From NCBI GenBank assembly GCA_017607445.1, contig JAEVHH010000002.1, forward strand, positions 2,905,501 through 2,969,500: DNA of 64,000 nucleotides. The letters run 5' to 3'. The position numbers were made by a program, and so were the translations under genes. The notes under the pieces were generated by a model that saw nothing but the letters and a program-made list of their open reading frames with translations, was not told where the DNA came from and ran no database searches. This DNA is from Histoplasma ohiense. Taxonomy: Eukaryota > Ascomycota > Eurotiomycetes > Onygenales > Ajellomycetaceae. Positions 1-12,100 of the stretch are shown in pieces. Each line of letters starts with the position of its first letter. Positions within the stretch are counted from its first letter, which is position 1.

Positions 1-853
1 TGTCCAGTGCATGAATTATGGCGTTGCGGTGCATCGCAATAGAAAGCAATACTCGGAAGCAATCGCTGTTTATTTAGACCTTGTCAACCACTTTCTTGGG
101 CTCACCGTAAATAACGAAACCGTCCGAATTCTCTTCAGCGCCGCATGGGAGGCTAGGTACTACAACACCTGCCGTGTCATTTGGACCTACGCCTGTCTCT
201 GGGGCCTCGTAAGCAGCAGCATGAAACACATGGTCTTCGACTCTCTTCTCCGAAACACAGTCACTCCGCCTGGCAATGAGTCCGAGGCAAACTGGTTTAG
301 AAAAGCTGGCAAGGCGATTGTTGGGATTAAAATTGATATGTCTGATCTGGAACCTCGTTTTGACACCATTAAGAACGCACCACCCACTCCCGACCAAGAG
401 CTCCTGGGGACAGATAACGTTATGTCGTTGTTGATCGAGTATCAACCCGCTGGCGAGCTGAGGAGCCAGCAGCGGCAACTTGCACATTGGATCATCAAAA
501 GGGACTTTGAGGCAGTGTGGCGTTATCAGCCGCAGTTGCCGTTCAGCCACATGATGTGGGAAGCTCATGCGCTGGACATGGGGTGGGCAAGGGGCCATGC
601 TGAAAATATGCCGATTGCGGAAGTGGTTAAAAATGTCATCAAAATTCCTGTGGATGAGAAGGTGGTTCAGAGGGACAGGGAAAAGGATGATCTTTCCCTT
701 CGAAGCTGCGGAACTGGGGAGAGTGAAGTTGGGGATGAACCAAAAAAACAACAGGAACAGCAGCCACAAGAGCTAGAGCGAGAGCCGAAAGAGCAAACAG
801 CAAACAACAGCACGGGGCCAGGGCCGGGAGTAGAGCCTGGAACAAAGCCATAG
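1..853 (+). CDS. 3' part of an unrecognised fungal protein
   Basis: An open frame runs in from the left edge of the window and ends at TAG 851-853. About 283 codons are visible and the true start lies outside. The first 200 residues look like a folded alpha-helical protein with conserved-looking Trp, Tyr and Leu patterns (for example YNTCRVIWTYACLWG and WIIKRDFEAVWRYQPQLPF). The last 70 residues are charged and Glu/Gln/Pro-rich, probably disordered. The helical pattern of repeated hydrophobic residues would fit a helical-repeat (PPR-like) protein, but I see no diagnostic motif, so no function is assigned. An open frame also exists on the opposite strand here. I prefer the + frame because it continues to the window edge and has a protein-like composition. 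Confidence 0.6.
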   Translation, partial: VQCMNYGVAVHRNRKQYSEAIAVYLDLVNHFLGLTVNNETVRILFSAAWEARYYNTCRVIWTYACLWGLVSSSMKHMVFDSLLRNTVTPPGNESEANWFRKAGKAIVGIKIDMSDLEPRFDTIKNAPPTPDQELLGTDNVMSLLIEYQPAGELRSQQRQLAHWIIKRDFEAVWRYQPQLPFSHMMWEAHALDMGWARGHAENMPIAEVVKNVIKIPVDEKVVQRDREKDDLSLRSCGTGESEVGDEPKKQQEQQPQELEREPKEQTANNSTGPGPGVEPGTKP

Positions 854-1791
854 CAAGGTTCCCCAACACAAGATAGAACCAGTGTTTCGGATGCAAAATC
901 TACTAAGCCCGAGTCTCAGATGAAACTGAGACAGTGGAAAGGTGGAGATGGCTCCAGCTTCCTTGCGAGTGACATCCAAATGCTCTACGATCGTCCGCGC
1001 CAACCCCCTGCCCTAGTATATAAACTTGTATTATGTTTTATTTCCACACCATATGTATATCATTTCATGTACTGTACATGTACATCATCGTGCTTCTCTC
1101 CTCCCTCGCATTTCCTCGATATATTTTTATCCCATTTCTCATTTGTTCCTAAGTTACTTACTCGGGTACCAAAGTAGCTGATCAAATGTATGCGCTGATG
1201 TATACATAGTACATTGTTTTGCATCAGTGTGCATCGATCCATACCCTGCACTGTGTAGATACTATTTGGGCTGGGCTCCTTGAAGATATTTAGCATATTA
1301 GAGCTCTATTTCCCATTATATAGAAAGGGATTACGGCGTTTGCATTTTTTGAACAAGCGAAGTTGAATAAGCGAGGGATTTGCGGTTTGGCATAACTTGT
1401 CTATCTAAAATTCATATTTAAAATCCCTAAATATTGCTTTGACCGTTGTTGGTGAGGATCTTCACCATGGGGGTATCAAACAATTCAAGAGAAAAACAAA
1501 AAGGAAAAAAAACGTCCTTCTATATATTCAGGGAAAATTCCTTTCCGTCGGTCTTCTGACTTCTCCATGTGGGCAACCACAGACGCGGCCTGTTTGGGAC
1601 TCAAGGAGTATGCTAGACCCTGGTATGGATACAGTGTTTCGAGGGAAGGCCTGGGGAGATGTCCTGTTATCCTCATCTCATAGGTCTTTTGATTCCACGA
1701 TTGGACTCTCGTGAGTCTTATATGGGTAGCGTAGTCCAAAGTTTCCTCCTTGATTCACTCCCCACAAATCCTTTGAAGTTGTAATGCGTAA
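854..1791. other. Intergenic, no gene seen
   Basis: About 940 bases of AT-rich spacer between two converging genes. It holds one exact GTACTGTAC motif (1069-1077) inside the palindrome-like ATGTACTGTACATGTACAT. No coding frame with protein-like composition was found. Confidence 0.6.
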
Positions 1792-2628
1792 TCAACAAAC
1801 GTGATGCCCTGGATGTTCCCCTCTTTCTTGCGTGGGCAATCCATCCGGATTACACCCGTACGGATCGACGGCGGTCGGAATGAGGCCCACACCCTCCTTC
1901 AGATATAGCACAAGCCGGAAGGCAGAGTTGCCATTGAGGTAGTAACGGTGGAGTTGTTTGCTGCGTAGGAACCCTAGACGCTCGTATAATTTCATGGCGG
2001 CGGTGTTGCTTGTTTCTGTTTCGAGGACGACCTAGGTATGGAGAAATCGGAGGTTAATTGCTTGCTTGTTCTGGTGGGGTAAATCCCTGCATAGCTGCTA
2101 CCTGGAATGAGTCGCGAATGGAGTAGGAAGGAAAGTGTGTTTGTGGGAGGGATAGAAAATGGAAGAGGAACAATAGCAAACCTCATCCGCGTCTCTGGCA
2201 ATCATGGCATCGATAGCCATACGTACGAGCGTCGTCGCAATGCCTTGGCCTCTGTATTCTTCTCGCACAGCTAACATAGCAATATAACCGCGCAGAGGCC
2301 CACCGCGATGTGGTTCAAGTTTTGATATGACAACCCCAATCAGATTATCCTTGCCGTCCATTGCCTGTATATATAGCAAGACATGGTTAGCTACGGGGAA
2401 TTCGTTTGCGGGAGGCAGGCTGCGCCAGCGGGGTATATCAAAAAGAAGCCTAGGATTTACCATGTAGCAGAGATCCCCCCACTGGTAGAGGAAATAGCGG
2501 TAGACATAGATGCTGTAGGGCTCCGAAAGGTCTTTGGATATCAATTGGCGCATTGCGGAGACATATTCGTTTTCCTTGTCACTTTCATACTGGATATAGC
2601 GGAGATGGGATGCCGCATCGTCGGCCAT
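1792..2628 (-). CDS. naa30: N-alpha-acetyltransferase, NatC catalytic subunit (Naa30/Mak3)
   Basis: A GNAT-fold enzyme that transfers acetyl from acetyl-CoA to N-terminal Met of Met-Leu/Ile/Phe-type proteins on ribosomes. Two exons: 2182-2628 and 1792-2031, giving 228 aa. The intron (2032-2181) has donor GTTTGC and acceptor TAG. The segment LSEPYSIYVYRYFLYQW near residue 35, LRGYIAMLAV, the acetyl-CoA loop RGQGIA near residue 130, and RYYLNG near the C-terminus all match the Mak3 family. Joining the exons restores the expected stretch VVLETETSNTAAMKLYERLGF. The length fits the family, with a roughly 30-residue fungal tail. The gene converges with the fragment on its left and diverges from PDAT on its right. 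Start: the ATG followed by ADDAASHL, the first in frame. Confidence 0.93.
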
Positions 2629-2987
2629 GGTGTTGCGATTTCACGAGCAGCTCTCCTTGCTAGTTTTCTTCCCTGCATAAGAGTGTCAGACCATCCGCCT
2701 AATTGGCACTCCCATGTAAGTAGTAGAAAAACCTGTATCTTCGGCAGTCTGGGCTAGATTAAATAATGCATAGCAGGGAATGTTTGCCCGGGATTCCAAG
2801 GTTGCCAGCCAAAAAAAATAAGCTAAGGAAAACAAGCTGTTCTTTCCGCCTCGCAGCTCTTTCTTTCCACACTGCCCCATGTGATACTCCGTCTGCTATG
2901 ACGGGCATGTTAGCCCAGTCGACGACATCTTACATATATACAAGCCTCTAAAGCAACAGCGGGAACAGGTCTTGTCAATTCTCCGCG

Positions 2988-5096
2988 ATGTCAGGCCTTC
3001 GCCGTCGATTTGGGTACATCTTCTCGGCCTCTAACCCTAGCTCTCCATCCACCGAATCCACGGCAGATACTCCAGACGAAGGTAGCGGCAGCGCAACTCT
3101 TTCAGTGCGCAAGGGTGGAGACCAGCCTCATTTTGACACGGGCTTGAAGGTGGACCAAATCCCCGTGAGGCGGAGGAGTAAACGGCGGAATGGGCTGATA
3201 TTTGGGCTCGGAGGCGTTTTTGGAATATTCTTGGCTTTATTTTTCGCAAATCATAATGAGGTTATTACATTGGATGCCCTGATGGACTTAAATTTGGATT
3301 CCTTGATCGATGTTATGCCCGCAGGCATTATCAGAGATGCAAGCCAATTTTCGGTATGTTTAAGAGCCTCCGGGATCATTTATTGCTTTGGCTACCATTT
3401 GAAAACCTCCATCGAAACTAGAGCTAACTTATAATCTATTTCTATTTTCTTTGTCTAGCAAACGGAACGCGCAGCTGTTAGCTATGATGCTTTCTCGATC
3501 GGCCTCGGCCTTCAGGCTCAGGGCATCACAGCAAATCACCCGATCATTATGGTTCCTGGGGTCATATCCACAGGGCTAGAGAGTTGGGGAACGGACGAAA
3601 AGTCGAGACCATATTTTAGAAAAAGGTTATGGGGAAGTTGGAGTATGATGCGAGCCCTCGTCCTCGACAAAACTGGCTGGAAAAATCACATTATGCTCGA
3701 TAAGCTCACAGGCTTGGATCCCCCTGGTATTAAACTCCGGGCGGCGCAGGGTTTTGATGCAACGGACTTTTTCATTACGGGTTACTGGATTTGGAACAAA
3801 ATTTTGGAAAATCTTGCAACGATTGGTTATGACCCGACTAATGCTTTCACCGCTGCCTATGACTGGCGGCTTTCCTATCTCAACCTCGAAACGCGCGACC
3901 ACTATTTTAGTAGACTCAAGGCATACATCGAGACGGCCGTGAAGCTTTCGGATAGGAAGGTCGTTCTTGTTTCGCATAGCATGGGTTCGCAAGTTGCCAT
4001 GTTTTTCTTCAAATGGGTTGAGAGTCCGGAACATGGAAATGGAGGATCTGACTGGGTAGAGACGCACATCGATTCGTGGATCAATATCAGCGGCTGTATG
4101 CTAGGGGCTTCAAAGGGAGTTCCGGCTCTTCTGTCAGGAGAAATGAAAGACACTGCACAACTCAATGCCTTCGCTGTCTACGGTCTCGAAAAATTCCTTT
4201 GCAAATGGGAGAGAGCGGAGCTTTTCCGCGCAATACCTGGAATATCAAGCATGCTCCCGAAAGGGGGAGAGGCCGTCTGGGGAAACGATTCCTGGGCTCC
4301 AGATGACCAAGAAGATCAACCCTTTACGTTTGGCAACCTGATCAATTTCAGGGAGGCAAATTCGTCGAACACCCTACAGAACCTTACTGCAGAGACGAGC
4401 CTGCCATTTCTCTTCAACCACACGGAGCAGTGGTTCCAAAACCAGGTCCTCCGGAACTATTCACATGGTGTCGCACATACGGCGAGGGAGGTCGAAGCGA
4501 ACGAAAAGGATCCGCGCAAGTGGCTAAACCCCCTGGAAGCACGCTTACCCCTTGCCCCAAACCTGAAGATATATTGTTTCTATGGAGTTGGCAAGCCTAC
4601 GGAGCGCAGCTACTTTTACCACCATGATACCGACATGGTATCGAAGCTCAATTTCAGCATCGATACGACAGTGACAAACGGGATAGTGGACCGTGGAGTG
4701 GTTATGAGCGAGGGAGACGGTACTGTCAACTTGCTGAGTTTGGGATATATGTGCGCGAAAGGTTGGGGGATTAAACGATATAACCCCGCTGGTGCGAATG
4801 TCAAAGTGTATGAGATGCCTCATGAGCCTGATCGTTTCTCGCCTCGAGGAGGTCCCAATACCGGTACGTTATTTGAGGATCCATTCGCTCATTTTTCTCC
4901 AGTATGCTTTTGTAGCTTTCCACGCTTATTACCTGACACGATACATCTAGGCGACCATGTCGATATTCTCGGACGGTCCTTGCTCAATGACCTAGTCCTT
5001 CGCGTCGCAGGTGGGAGAGGCGACATGATCGAAGAGAACTACGTGTCACGAATAAGAGAATATTCCGATCGGGTCAAGATCTATGAAGAAGAATGA
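2988..5096 (+). CDS. lro1: Phospholipid:diacylglycerol acyltransferase (PDAT, Lro1)
   Basis: Makes triacylglycerol by moving an acyl chain from a phospholipid to diacylglycerol; an ER membrane enzyme of the LCAT family. Exons 2988-3353, 3459-4863 and 4951-5096 give 638 aa. Intron 1 (105 nt) is GTATGT...CTAG; intron 2 (87 nt) is GTACGT...CTAG. A basic cytosolic N-terminus (RRRSKRR) precedes one transmembrane helix at about residues 70-86. The nucleophile elbow is VVLVSHSMGSQ (about 290-300, Ser in HSMG; the usual leading Gly is Ser). The catalytic Asp lies in GDGTVNLLSLGYM (about 541) and the catalytic His in GDHVDILG (about 592). The catalytic-His motif forms only when intron 2 is removed, which supports that junction. 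Intron 2 is a multiple of three with no stop, so retention would insert 29 residues before the catalytic His. Confidence 0.95.
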
Positions 5097-5883
5097 AGAA
5101 GTAAACATATCATTGGTCATGTGTAAATACGAATTCCCTATTGTTTTTGCCTAAATCCGCTTCCTCCCTATCGTTTCCTTTCTTGTTATTTCCTGCCTGC
5201 TTTGCTCTGTAGGAGCGTGGCCCTGGAACGTATTATCTCCATTTTTTGGGGGGTTGGGGTGGATTACGTCGTATATAACACCCAGTTGTACCTATTGTAT
5301 TTATTTGGTATAACATATCTTTCCTGTACATCCTGCATCGTTTGGCGACAAACAGCAGTTTGCGCCTTTGAGCTTTCCGTCCCTCTGCAGTTTCGTGTCA
5401 CCTCTCTGCACTCGAATTCCCCTTTTACGTTTATAGACGGCCTGGTTAGCAATTAACGCCTTTTATAATTACGCGCCGTACTTATTACTTGGTTGGCGTT
5501 GCAGTTTGGCTTATATCTTTATGGCACAAAAAATGTGGAAAGTTAACAATTTTTTGACACTCTATTTTGTCCAGGGAGCCGCAATGATCGAGGACGGGGA
5601 GGAAGGAAGGAGGAATCAGGGATTTTGGATACCTTAGTTGGATCAGTAGCAGACAGGAGGCGTGGAAGAAATTCTCTTTATGAAGGATAAGACGTATGTG
5701 TGGATCTCGGAACTCTATATTTGAAGGAATGCTCATCCATCATCTATCTTAAGACGCTCGAGCGTTTGAAGATATTCCGAAATCATACTCTCATCCAACC
5801 GAACCTTTCTTCTTCCTCACAGGACAGAATGGAGAAGAAGGGATTGGGGAGATGGTGGGATAGTTTAATGGGTGCCGTGTTAG

Positions 5884-5925
<42 letters not shown>

Positions 5926-7722
5926 GGATAGAGACACCAATATCAATCAAAAGGCGACAAGAACAAGACGAAACCAAAACATCACATAATCTTCATCATC
6001 GTTCATCAGTAGGATAAGGCCCCACGCGCGAAAAAAAAAAAAAAAAATCCCTTTGTTTTCAATTCTTCTAGCATGAGTCGGGGATGCAGGTTGTCTGGTT
6101 TATCTGCTGCTCGTCCGTCCCATCCCGCCCCATTCCCCGAGCTTTGCGGAGGGAAAAAAAAAAAAGAAAAGAAAAGAAAATATAAAGGAAAACTACATCT
6201 TCCTGGTGGAATACATCCCATGACAGCATTATCTCTTGACAAAACCGTGTCGGCGATGTCGATGCGAAAATACACACACAAGATGAAGGGGGAAAAGGAA
6301 AAGGAGAAATAACACACGTAGCCAGCCTCCTCCTTCCGCTGCCCGCCGCCCGCCGCCCGACCCCAGATCCCAAACCAACAGGAAAAAGACATTCAACTGA
6401 CTGTTCATTGCCCATGAATTGCCGATTAGAAGCCTGCATGCTTGTCATGGAAAACCACACTGGAAAGACCATGGAAAAAGAAGAAGAAGAATGCAAAAAA
6501 AGAAATCCTGCATTGATGCTGCTGTCGGGGGAGGTAGCCAAACAACAGCCCCTGACGAAACAACAGACAACAAGAAGAGAAACAAAGCCATAAAAAAACG
6601 AAGGTTTACCCTCTAGTCGAGGTCGGAGAGCGGAACCTGTAGGTAGGACTTTAAAAAAAAGAATTACCTCAAATAGAATAGATATCACAATAAAAAGAGG
6701 CAAAACGGGCTTAAAACATCTCTATGTGCTCATGTGCTCATGGCTGATGCAAACGAATGATAGTAAAAGAAAGATACAAAATATATATATATATATTGCG
6801 GGGGAAAAAATTCATTCAAGGAACTATAATAAGCTCTCTCTTTTCCGCCAACCCGCCATGCCAACCCGACTCTAGTCTGTACAGTACAAAGCCCCATCCG
6901 GCAACACCCATGAGCGTAACGAACGTAATGAAAGGTTTAATGAAAAAGGAAAAATGAAAAAGAAAAGAAATTAAAAATGTACAAAGCCTGCGCCAGCCCA
7001 ATTATTGTTTTTCTGTGGATGGTGTCCGGATAAATGTCAAAGCGCTGTTGCAAGGGAAACGAAGAGAAATGTGGGTAATGAAAAGCCTTCGCCAAATCCA
7101 CCTCAACAGCCGTTTGAAAATTATACCACATGTTGCTATGAAGAAAATATATTTATATCCCCTCAAATAAAGATGGAATGGCTCCCAGATCGGTGGTGCC
7201 GCAAGACGGGAGATTTCTGAATCCGTATATGGAAGCCCTTTCTCTCCGATTAGAATGTGTGGGGCTAGATAATGGATATTCGGATAGCGAGGACCCTAAA
7301 GGAGATTGGCTTTTATGCCCAGAAGGAACCAACGGTATATTATTTATTGGGAAAAAAGATACATCGTTTTCCCCATCGACTGCCTTCAGGAAGTTGAACA
7401 CGTGATCGATTAAATTCAGAAGGGGTGGAGACATCCGGGGAGACCATTAGATAGGCTGAATGGCAAAATAGAATCGCAGGAGTCGTTGAGAAGAGAAGAT
7501 AAAAGGGGGGAGAGGAAGAAAAGGTATCCAAAGTCATTAAAGTTATGTCTTTTGAAAAGAAGTCGCTCAAGGCTGCAACAAAAGGCTCCAGAATATGCCG
7601 TGAGTCATTAATTAAAAATTCCGCTATTACTTCAAAATGCTGGTTTTATTGACAAGGAGGGGCGTTGCCAAGTATTAATGGGGTTATTTTTCGGAAAGGT
7701 GATGGTCGAAACGTGATTTGAA
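5097..7722. other. Long AT-rich spacer between converging genes
   Basis: About 2.6 kb containing the 3' flanks of PDAT and IPC synthase. It is dominated by A- and purine-rich low-complexity sequence, including A34G10 at 5884-5927. One GTACAGTAC motif lies at 6879-6887. I see no gene; the frames present are poly-Lys or poly-Phe artefacts of the homopolymers. Confidence 0.6.
5884..5927. repeat. Homopolymer tract A34 followed by G10
   Basis: Direct reading shows 34 A then 10 G. It lies in the spacer downstream of PDAT. It is not an obvious retroposon tail because I see no coding or SINE-like body next to it. Confidence 0.9.
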
Positions 7723-9165
7723 TCAGCGACCTGCTTCAAGGTCCGAGTTTGCACCTAGGGTCTCGCCATCCCACAGAGATTGAGCTTCATCCACAGGGCT
7801 GAGGGAACCGGAAGATATGGAGGAAGACGATCCTACGGTCCATTCATCAGAATCGATATGCAAATCACCGTGGAAGTTTGCCAAGTCATAACCATGGTCG
7901 ATCGGCGATTCCCCAACCTCCACGTAATCGTAGTCCCACCGGAATGTTTTATCAACCTGGACTCGTGGTATGAATCTTGACTTTGCGAAGTAAAACGAGA
8001 CAGCAGCTAGAAAGCCACCGCCTATTAGATCCACCGCGTAATGGTGTGAAAGATACATCGTGGACCACCACAGCCACGCAGTATAGAGAATAAAAACGGG
8101 TTTAAGCTTGGGGAAAATAAGGCTCAAAAACAGAGACTCGAGGGTTGCGTTCCCTGCATGCAGGGAGGGAAAGGCACCGAATGGTACAGGCGATGCCGTA
8201 AAGCCAGACGTATATATGTCTACACCGAAAAGTTCATCAATTCGGGCCAAGCCACCAGGAGACCCCGGTATTCCGTAGTGTGCAGGAGCCAACCCATACA
8301 GATTCTCGTACCAAGGAGGAGAGCACGGGAATAAAAATTGTATGGTAACCGCAGTAATGCACATGAATCCAAAGGTGCGAGCAAAAATTGGGGTCATCCC
8401 GGGGGGTCCGAAAATGAATATTATAATGGAGCATATAGCTGGAGCTGCATAGTGCATAATTCCATAGGGAACCCAGGCCAAGACGTCTAGAAAAGTATTC
8501 TGACGGGCAGAGAGAATATTGCTGAGATTGGCACCGTAGAAGATATTTTCAAGTGCTGGAAGCATGCGCACCCATATTGGGGGCCGCCAGTCGCTTGGAA
8601 TAAATCTGTTTGGAAGGGGTGAAATCGTGAGATGTCAGCTATGACGCGCTCGATCGCTGCTTCAACGATACGAAAAAGTATCCAAGGGATGAGATGGGAG
8701 AGGGGGGAAAACATACTGGCAGGCATAGAAATAGATGAGCCAAGCAATGATAGGGAGAAATGGTAAGAAGAATTGGCAGGTGGCTGGAAGAAGTAGCGAC
8801 GTTATCAACCCAAAGGCAACCAGAGCTTTGGCGAAGGGGCCAGGCGATTCGATAACGCAGAGCGAAAATATGCCAACAAAGAGCAGTACGAGGTATTGTC
8901 CATCATATACGCTCCACCGATGAGCTTGTAGAGTCTTTAGGGTGTCGAAAGGGGAGAAGGAGGAATTAAGGGAGGTTATTGTGGATGACGGAGAGACGCG
9001 ACTTCGCAGTTTTGACCGCAGTTTTCGGCGCACGCGATGGGGGAGAAGCATTTGTATAGACCGCCATGGTATTACGACCTGGACTTTGCCGAGATAATTT
9101 TGCGAATTATCCTTCCACGAGGGGATCACTGGGTTCATAACGCCGGCCATTATGGAGCGAAGCAA
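7723..9165 (-). CDS. aur1: Inositol phosphorylceramide synthase, catalytic subunit (Aur1)
   Basis: A Golgi enzyme that transfers phosphoinositol from phosphatidylinositol to ceramide, releasing diacylglycerol; essential in fungi and the target of aureobasidin A. Exons 8717-9165 and 7723-8605 give 443 aa. The 111-nt intron is GTATGT...ACAG and rejoins YACQ to FIPSDWRPP. It is polytopic, with the PAP2-type motifs in order: GSPGGLARIDELFG (about 265), FGAFPSLHAG (about 297, catalytic His) and SHHYAVDLIGG (about 335, His plus Asp). The C-terminus is an acidic, Ser-rich cytosolic tail, as in other fungal Aur1 proteins. The N-terminal 70 residues are basic and Ser-rich; the start is the first in-frame ATG of this exon, and an extra upstream exon cannot be excluded. 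Confidence 0.95.
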
Positions 9166-12100
9166 TCGGTCGGGAGGATTAGAGGAGAGCAGTGACCAGG
9201 TAAGTAGGCCAGCGAAAAGGGATGTGGAGAGCGATCTACGACGTTTACAAACGCGAGGTAGAAGGCAGACGATAATCAGGCAAGCGTAGGAAGGAGTATC
9301 AACAGCTTGTGAGGGAGTGCTAGCGCCGGGGTTTCAGACGGCGGGAGCTTGAAGGAAGTGAGGGTCGCGGTGTCACCAAACAATCGACATCAGGAGGAGA
9401 GGTTGACGTCGTATTGACTGGGACTGAAGAGAAGAAGGAGAGCAGCACAGCAGGCCACTGACGGTCAAAGGACAGGAGGAAAGGAAGCGACGGAGAGAGA
9501 CCACATGGAGGAGAGAAGAAAGGAGAGAAGAGGGAGAGAAAAAGATGAAGTCGAAGTTGAGCAAGAACAGAGGCCGTGGCTGGCACGAGACGAGGATGAG
9601 GTTCTGCGGTATTTTTGGTATTGCGCCGGCCACCTGCAAGACAGCCGCTGATTGGGCCGTGCACGGCAGGTTCGGCGTGAAAGAGGGCTTGGGTCGTTAT
9701 TTACGATACCGGATACGATATCCAGCCCTGGGCGGATGAGGCGGAATGGTCGGAGCTCGGGGGTTGTCGTATTTTACTCCTGGCATCACTGAGAGCATAA
9801 TCATGATCGTGTATTCATTTTTCCAGTGGAGCTAACCAGGAGTCGAGGATGGCATGCTGATAATCCACAAGATACATGCGTCCCTCTGGCAGTGCACGCA
9901 GTGCTACGACGATTTTGCTGAACAGAGAGTGCAAAATGTGTGTTTTTCTCCGGGGGCATCCTATGTGTGGATCCGTTCCAGCAACCAAAGCTCTCGTTGA
10001 GCGGCGGCAGAAATCTACGCAGCGTATATCCCAATCACTGATCAACATGCGCCACCCCTTACAAGGTCTCTGTTGAAAAGGACTTGAAAGAAAAAGAAGA
10101 TAATCGCAGCCAGTGAGAACCCGGAACCCGGCCATTTTGACTCGAAACGATGATGCTCCTCCAGCTACGAATTCAGTCGTTGGAGGAATGACCTCTCCAT
10201 CAACCAATTGGCCGCAGTGTCGCTGGCAAGGGACTGACTCTTTTTGTCCTCGTCTGCCTCTCCAGTCTCCAGGGGCTGCTCTGGTTTGACCAGCCTTCGA
10301 GTCCACTCCAAGCTAGCAGAGCTAAGTTAAATGAGCTGCTTGGCATGCAGGCCGGGCGACCCTTGTGGCTTTACAAAGAATTTAGACTTGAGTTACTCCG
10401 TTACTAGATAGAGCATGGCTACTATGATGTATATCTCCTCATGCTCTGTTCATAAAAGCTCTTCCTAAAGAAAAACCTCCAAGAGGTAAGCTGCAGATCC
10501 TTGTGTGAATGGCACTAATGGGAGGTGAGGTTAGCACAAAAGCTCCAGAGGATGGATCGGCCGTATTCGCCTTTCTCAATCCGTACTATCTAATCTTGGA
10601 ACCAGTATCCTGGTTCCACTTCGAATTTTATTTTATTTTTATTTTATTTTTTTATTTTTTTTTTAAACACAAGGATCTTGCGGTTCATGGCTGAGGAATG
10701 TTTTTAAGCTCGCAGAGTCCGCATCCCAAAATCATATCAGCAAGGCGCCTCTGACGCTCGTGTTGTCAAATTCGCCCGACCTGGTCCATACAAGACTATC
10801 CTTTTAGACTCTGCGCCCTCTACGTAATTTCCCGCTTCGATTTGTTTCACGGGATGCTGATTAGCTTTGTTCCATGTCGCTGTTGTTGATGACAGAACCA
10901 ATAATGATGAAAGAAGCTCAAAACAATAGACAAAGCATCAATTCAATTCAAGCATGATCTCATGCAGTCCATTGAATGACCTAGAGCTTATCAGGGATCG
11001 AGTTTGGCATTTCCTGTGTAGTGTCAAAGATAGTCACCGACAGGCCTCCTGACTTGACTGACAGTTCGCTACAAGCGGAGCTATCAGATCATCTTACGTT
11101 GGCTAAAAATTAGCCCACTTTGCGTGCAAACCACGCACTGTAATACTAACTCCTCAGACCAGCTTGCACAAGCAAAGCCACTGCTGGAGATGATTTTGGA
11201 ACTGAGCCACGCAGCACCACGACGTCAGCAAACGTACGATACGGACGACCCAAAACGGTTATTTCCTCGCATCCCCATACCTACTGCGCCTAAAGACCTC
11301 GTTGTTCTTGTACGCGGCGATTCAAAAAAAACACCGTGCTTCGTGAAACACCCACCTGCTCCTTCTTGCTGCTGCTGCTGCTGTTGTGGCTGATGGTGAT
11401 GACGTGGGTAGGTAATTGTGTATCATTCTTAATATTACTACGAAGATGCATATATACACACCTATAGGTACATGTATCGTACATGTACATGTTGCTGAAA
11501 AGAACTAGGGGTATGTTAGTGCATCTTGATCCTCTTCTTCACATGTGGGATATGTGGGAGTGCCATGGCATGTCCGTGGCGATCCTATCACGAATGTGCT
11601 AGTATTCAATAAATGTCTTCAGAACGATCATTACACCAACCACGGAGCAGCAACAGCATGCGAAAACATGCCAACTAACAGGCAAAGCAAAATATCCCGT
11701 TCATGCATGCATGTATGCATGTATGCAGCGCTTCCATCTTTCCCCTCGATGGCTCGGTGATAATAAAAAAGCACATGATGGTTGGGCACGTGCGCAGTAG
11801 CCAGATGGGCCATATTGCATCATCTTTTGTCTGTGTGTAGCCGCCAAGTGTGGCGGTGAGCAAATCGGATAGATTGTTATTCTACGGAGTACAGGCTGTT
11901 CTGGACATCGGTCCCTTGGACCGATTCGGCGCCAAATCCCCTCAGCCAAATATCTATCTATGCTAATATCGCGGGTTCCTCGGAGCCCGGATCAAACCAC
12001 ATCCCGATCCCCAGTCCCCTTGAAGTTGCTGGATACTCTTTGCAAACATGCTGAAGGATTCTTGCTGTTGTCCAGGTAAAGTTTCGCCCAACCACACCGC

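Noticed and set aside
74..769. 231-codon open frame on the minus strand
   Set aside because: Antisense to the better plus-strand frame that enters from the window edge; no domain-like composition.
9815..10306. 163-codon minus-strand open frame
   Set aside because: No recognisable domain, no splice context, in AT-variable spacer; length plausible by chance.
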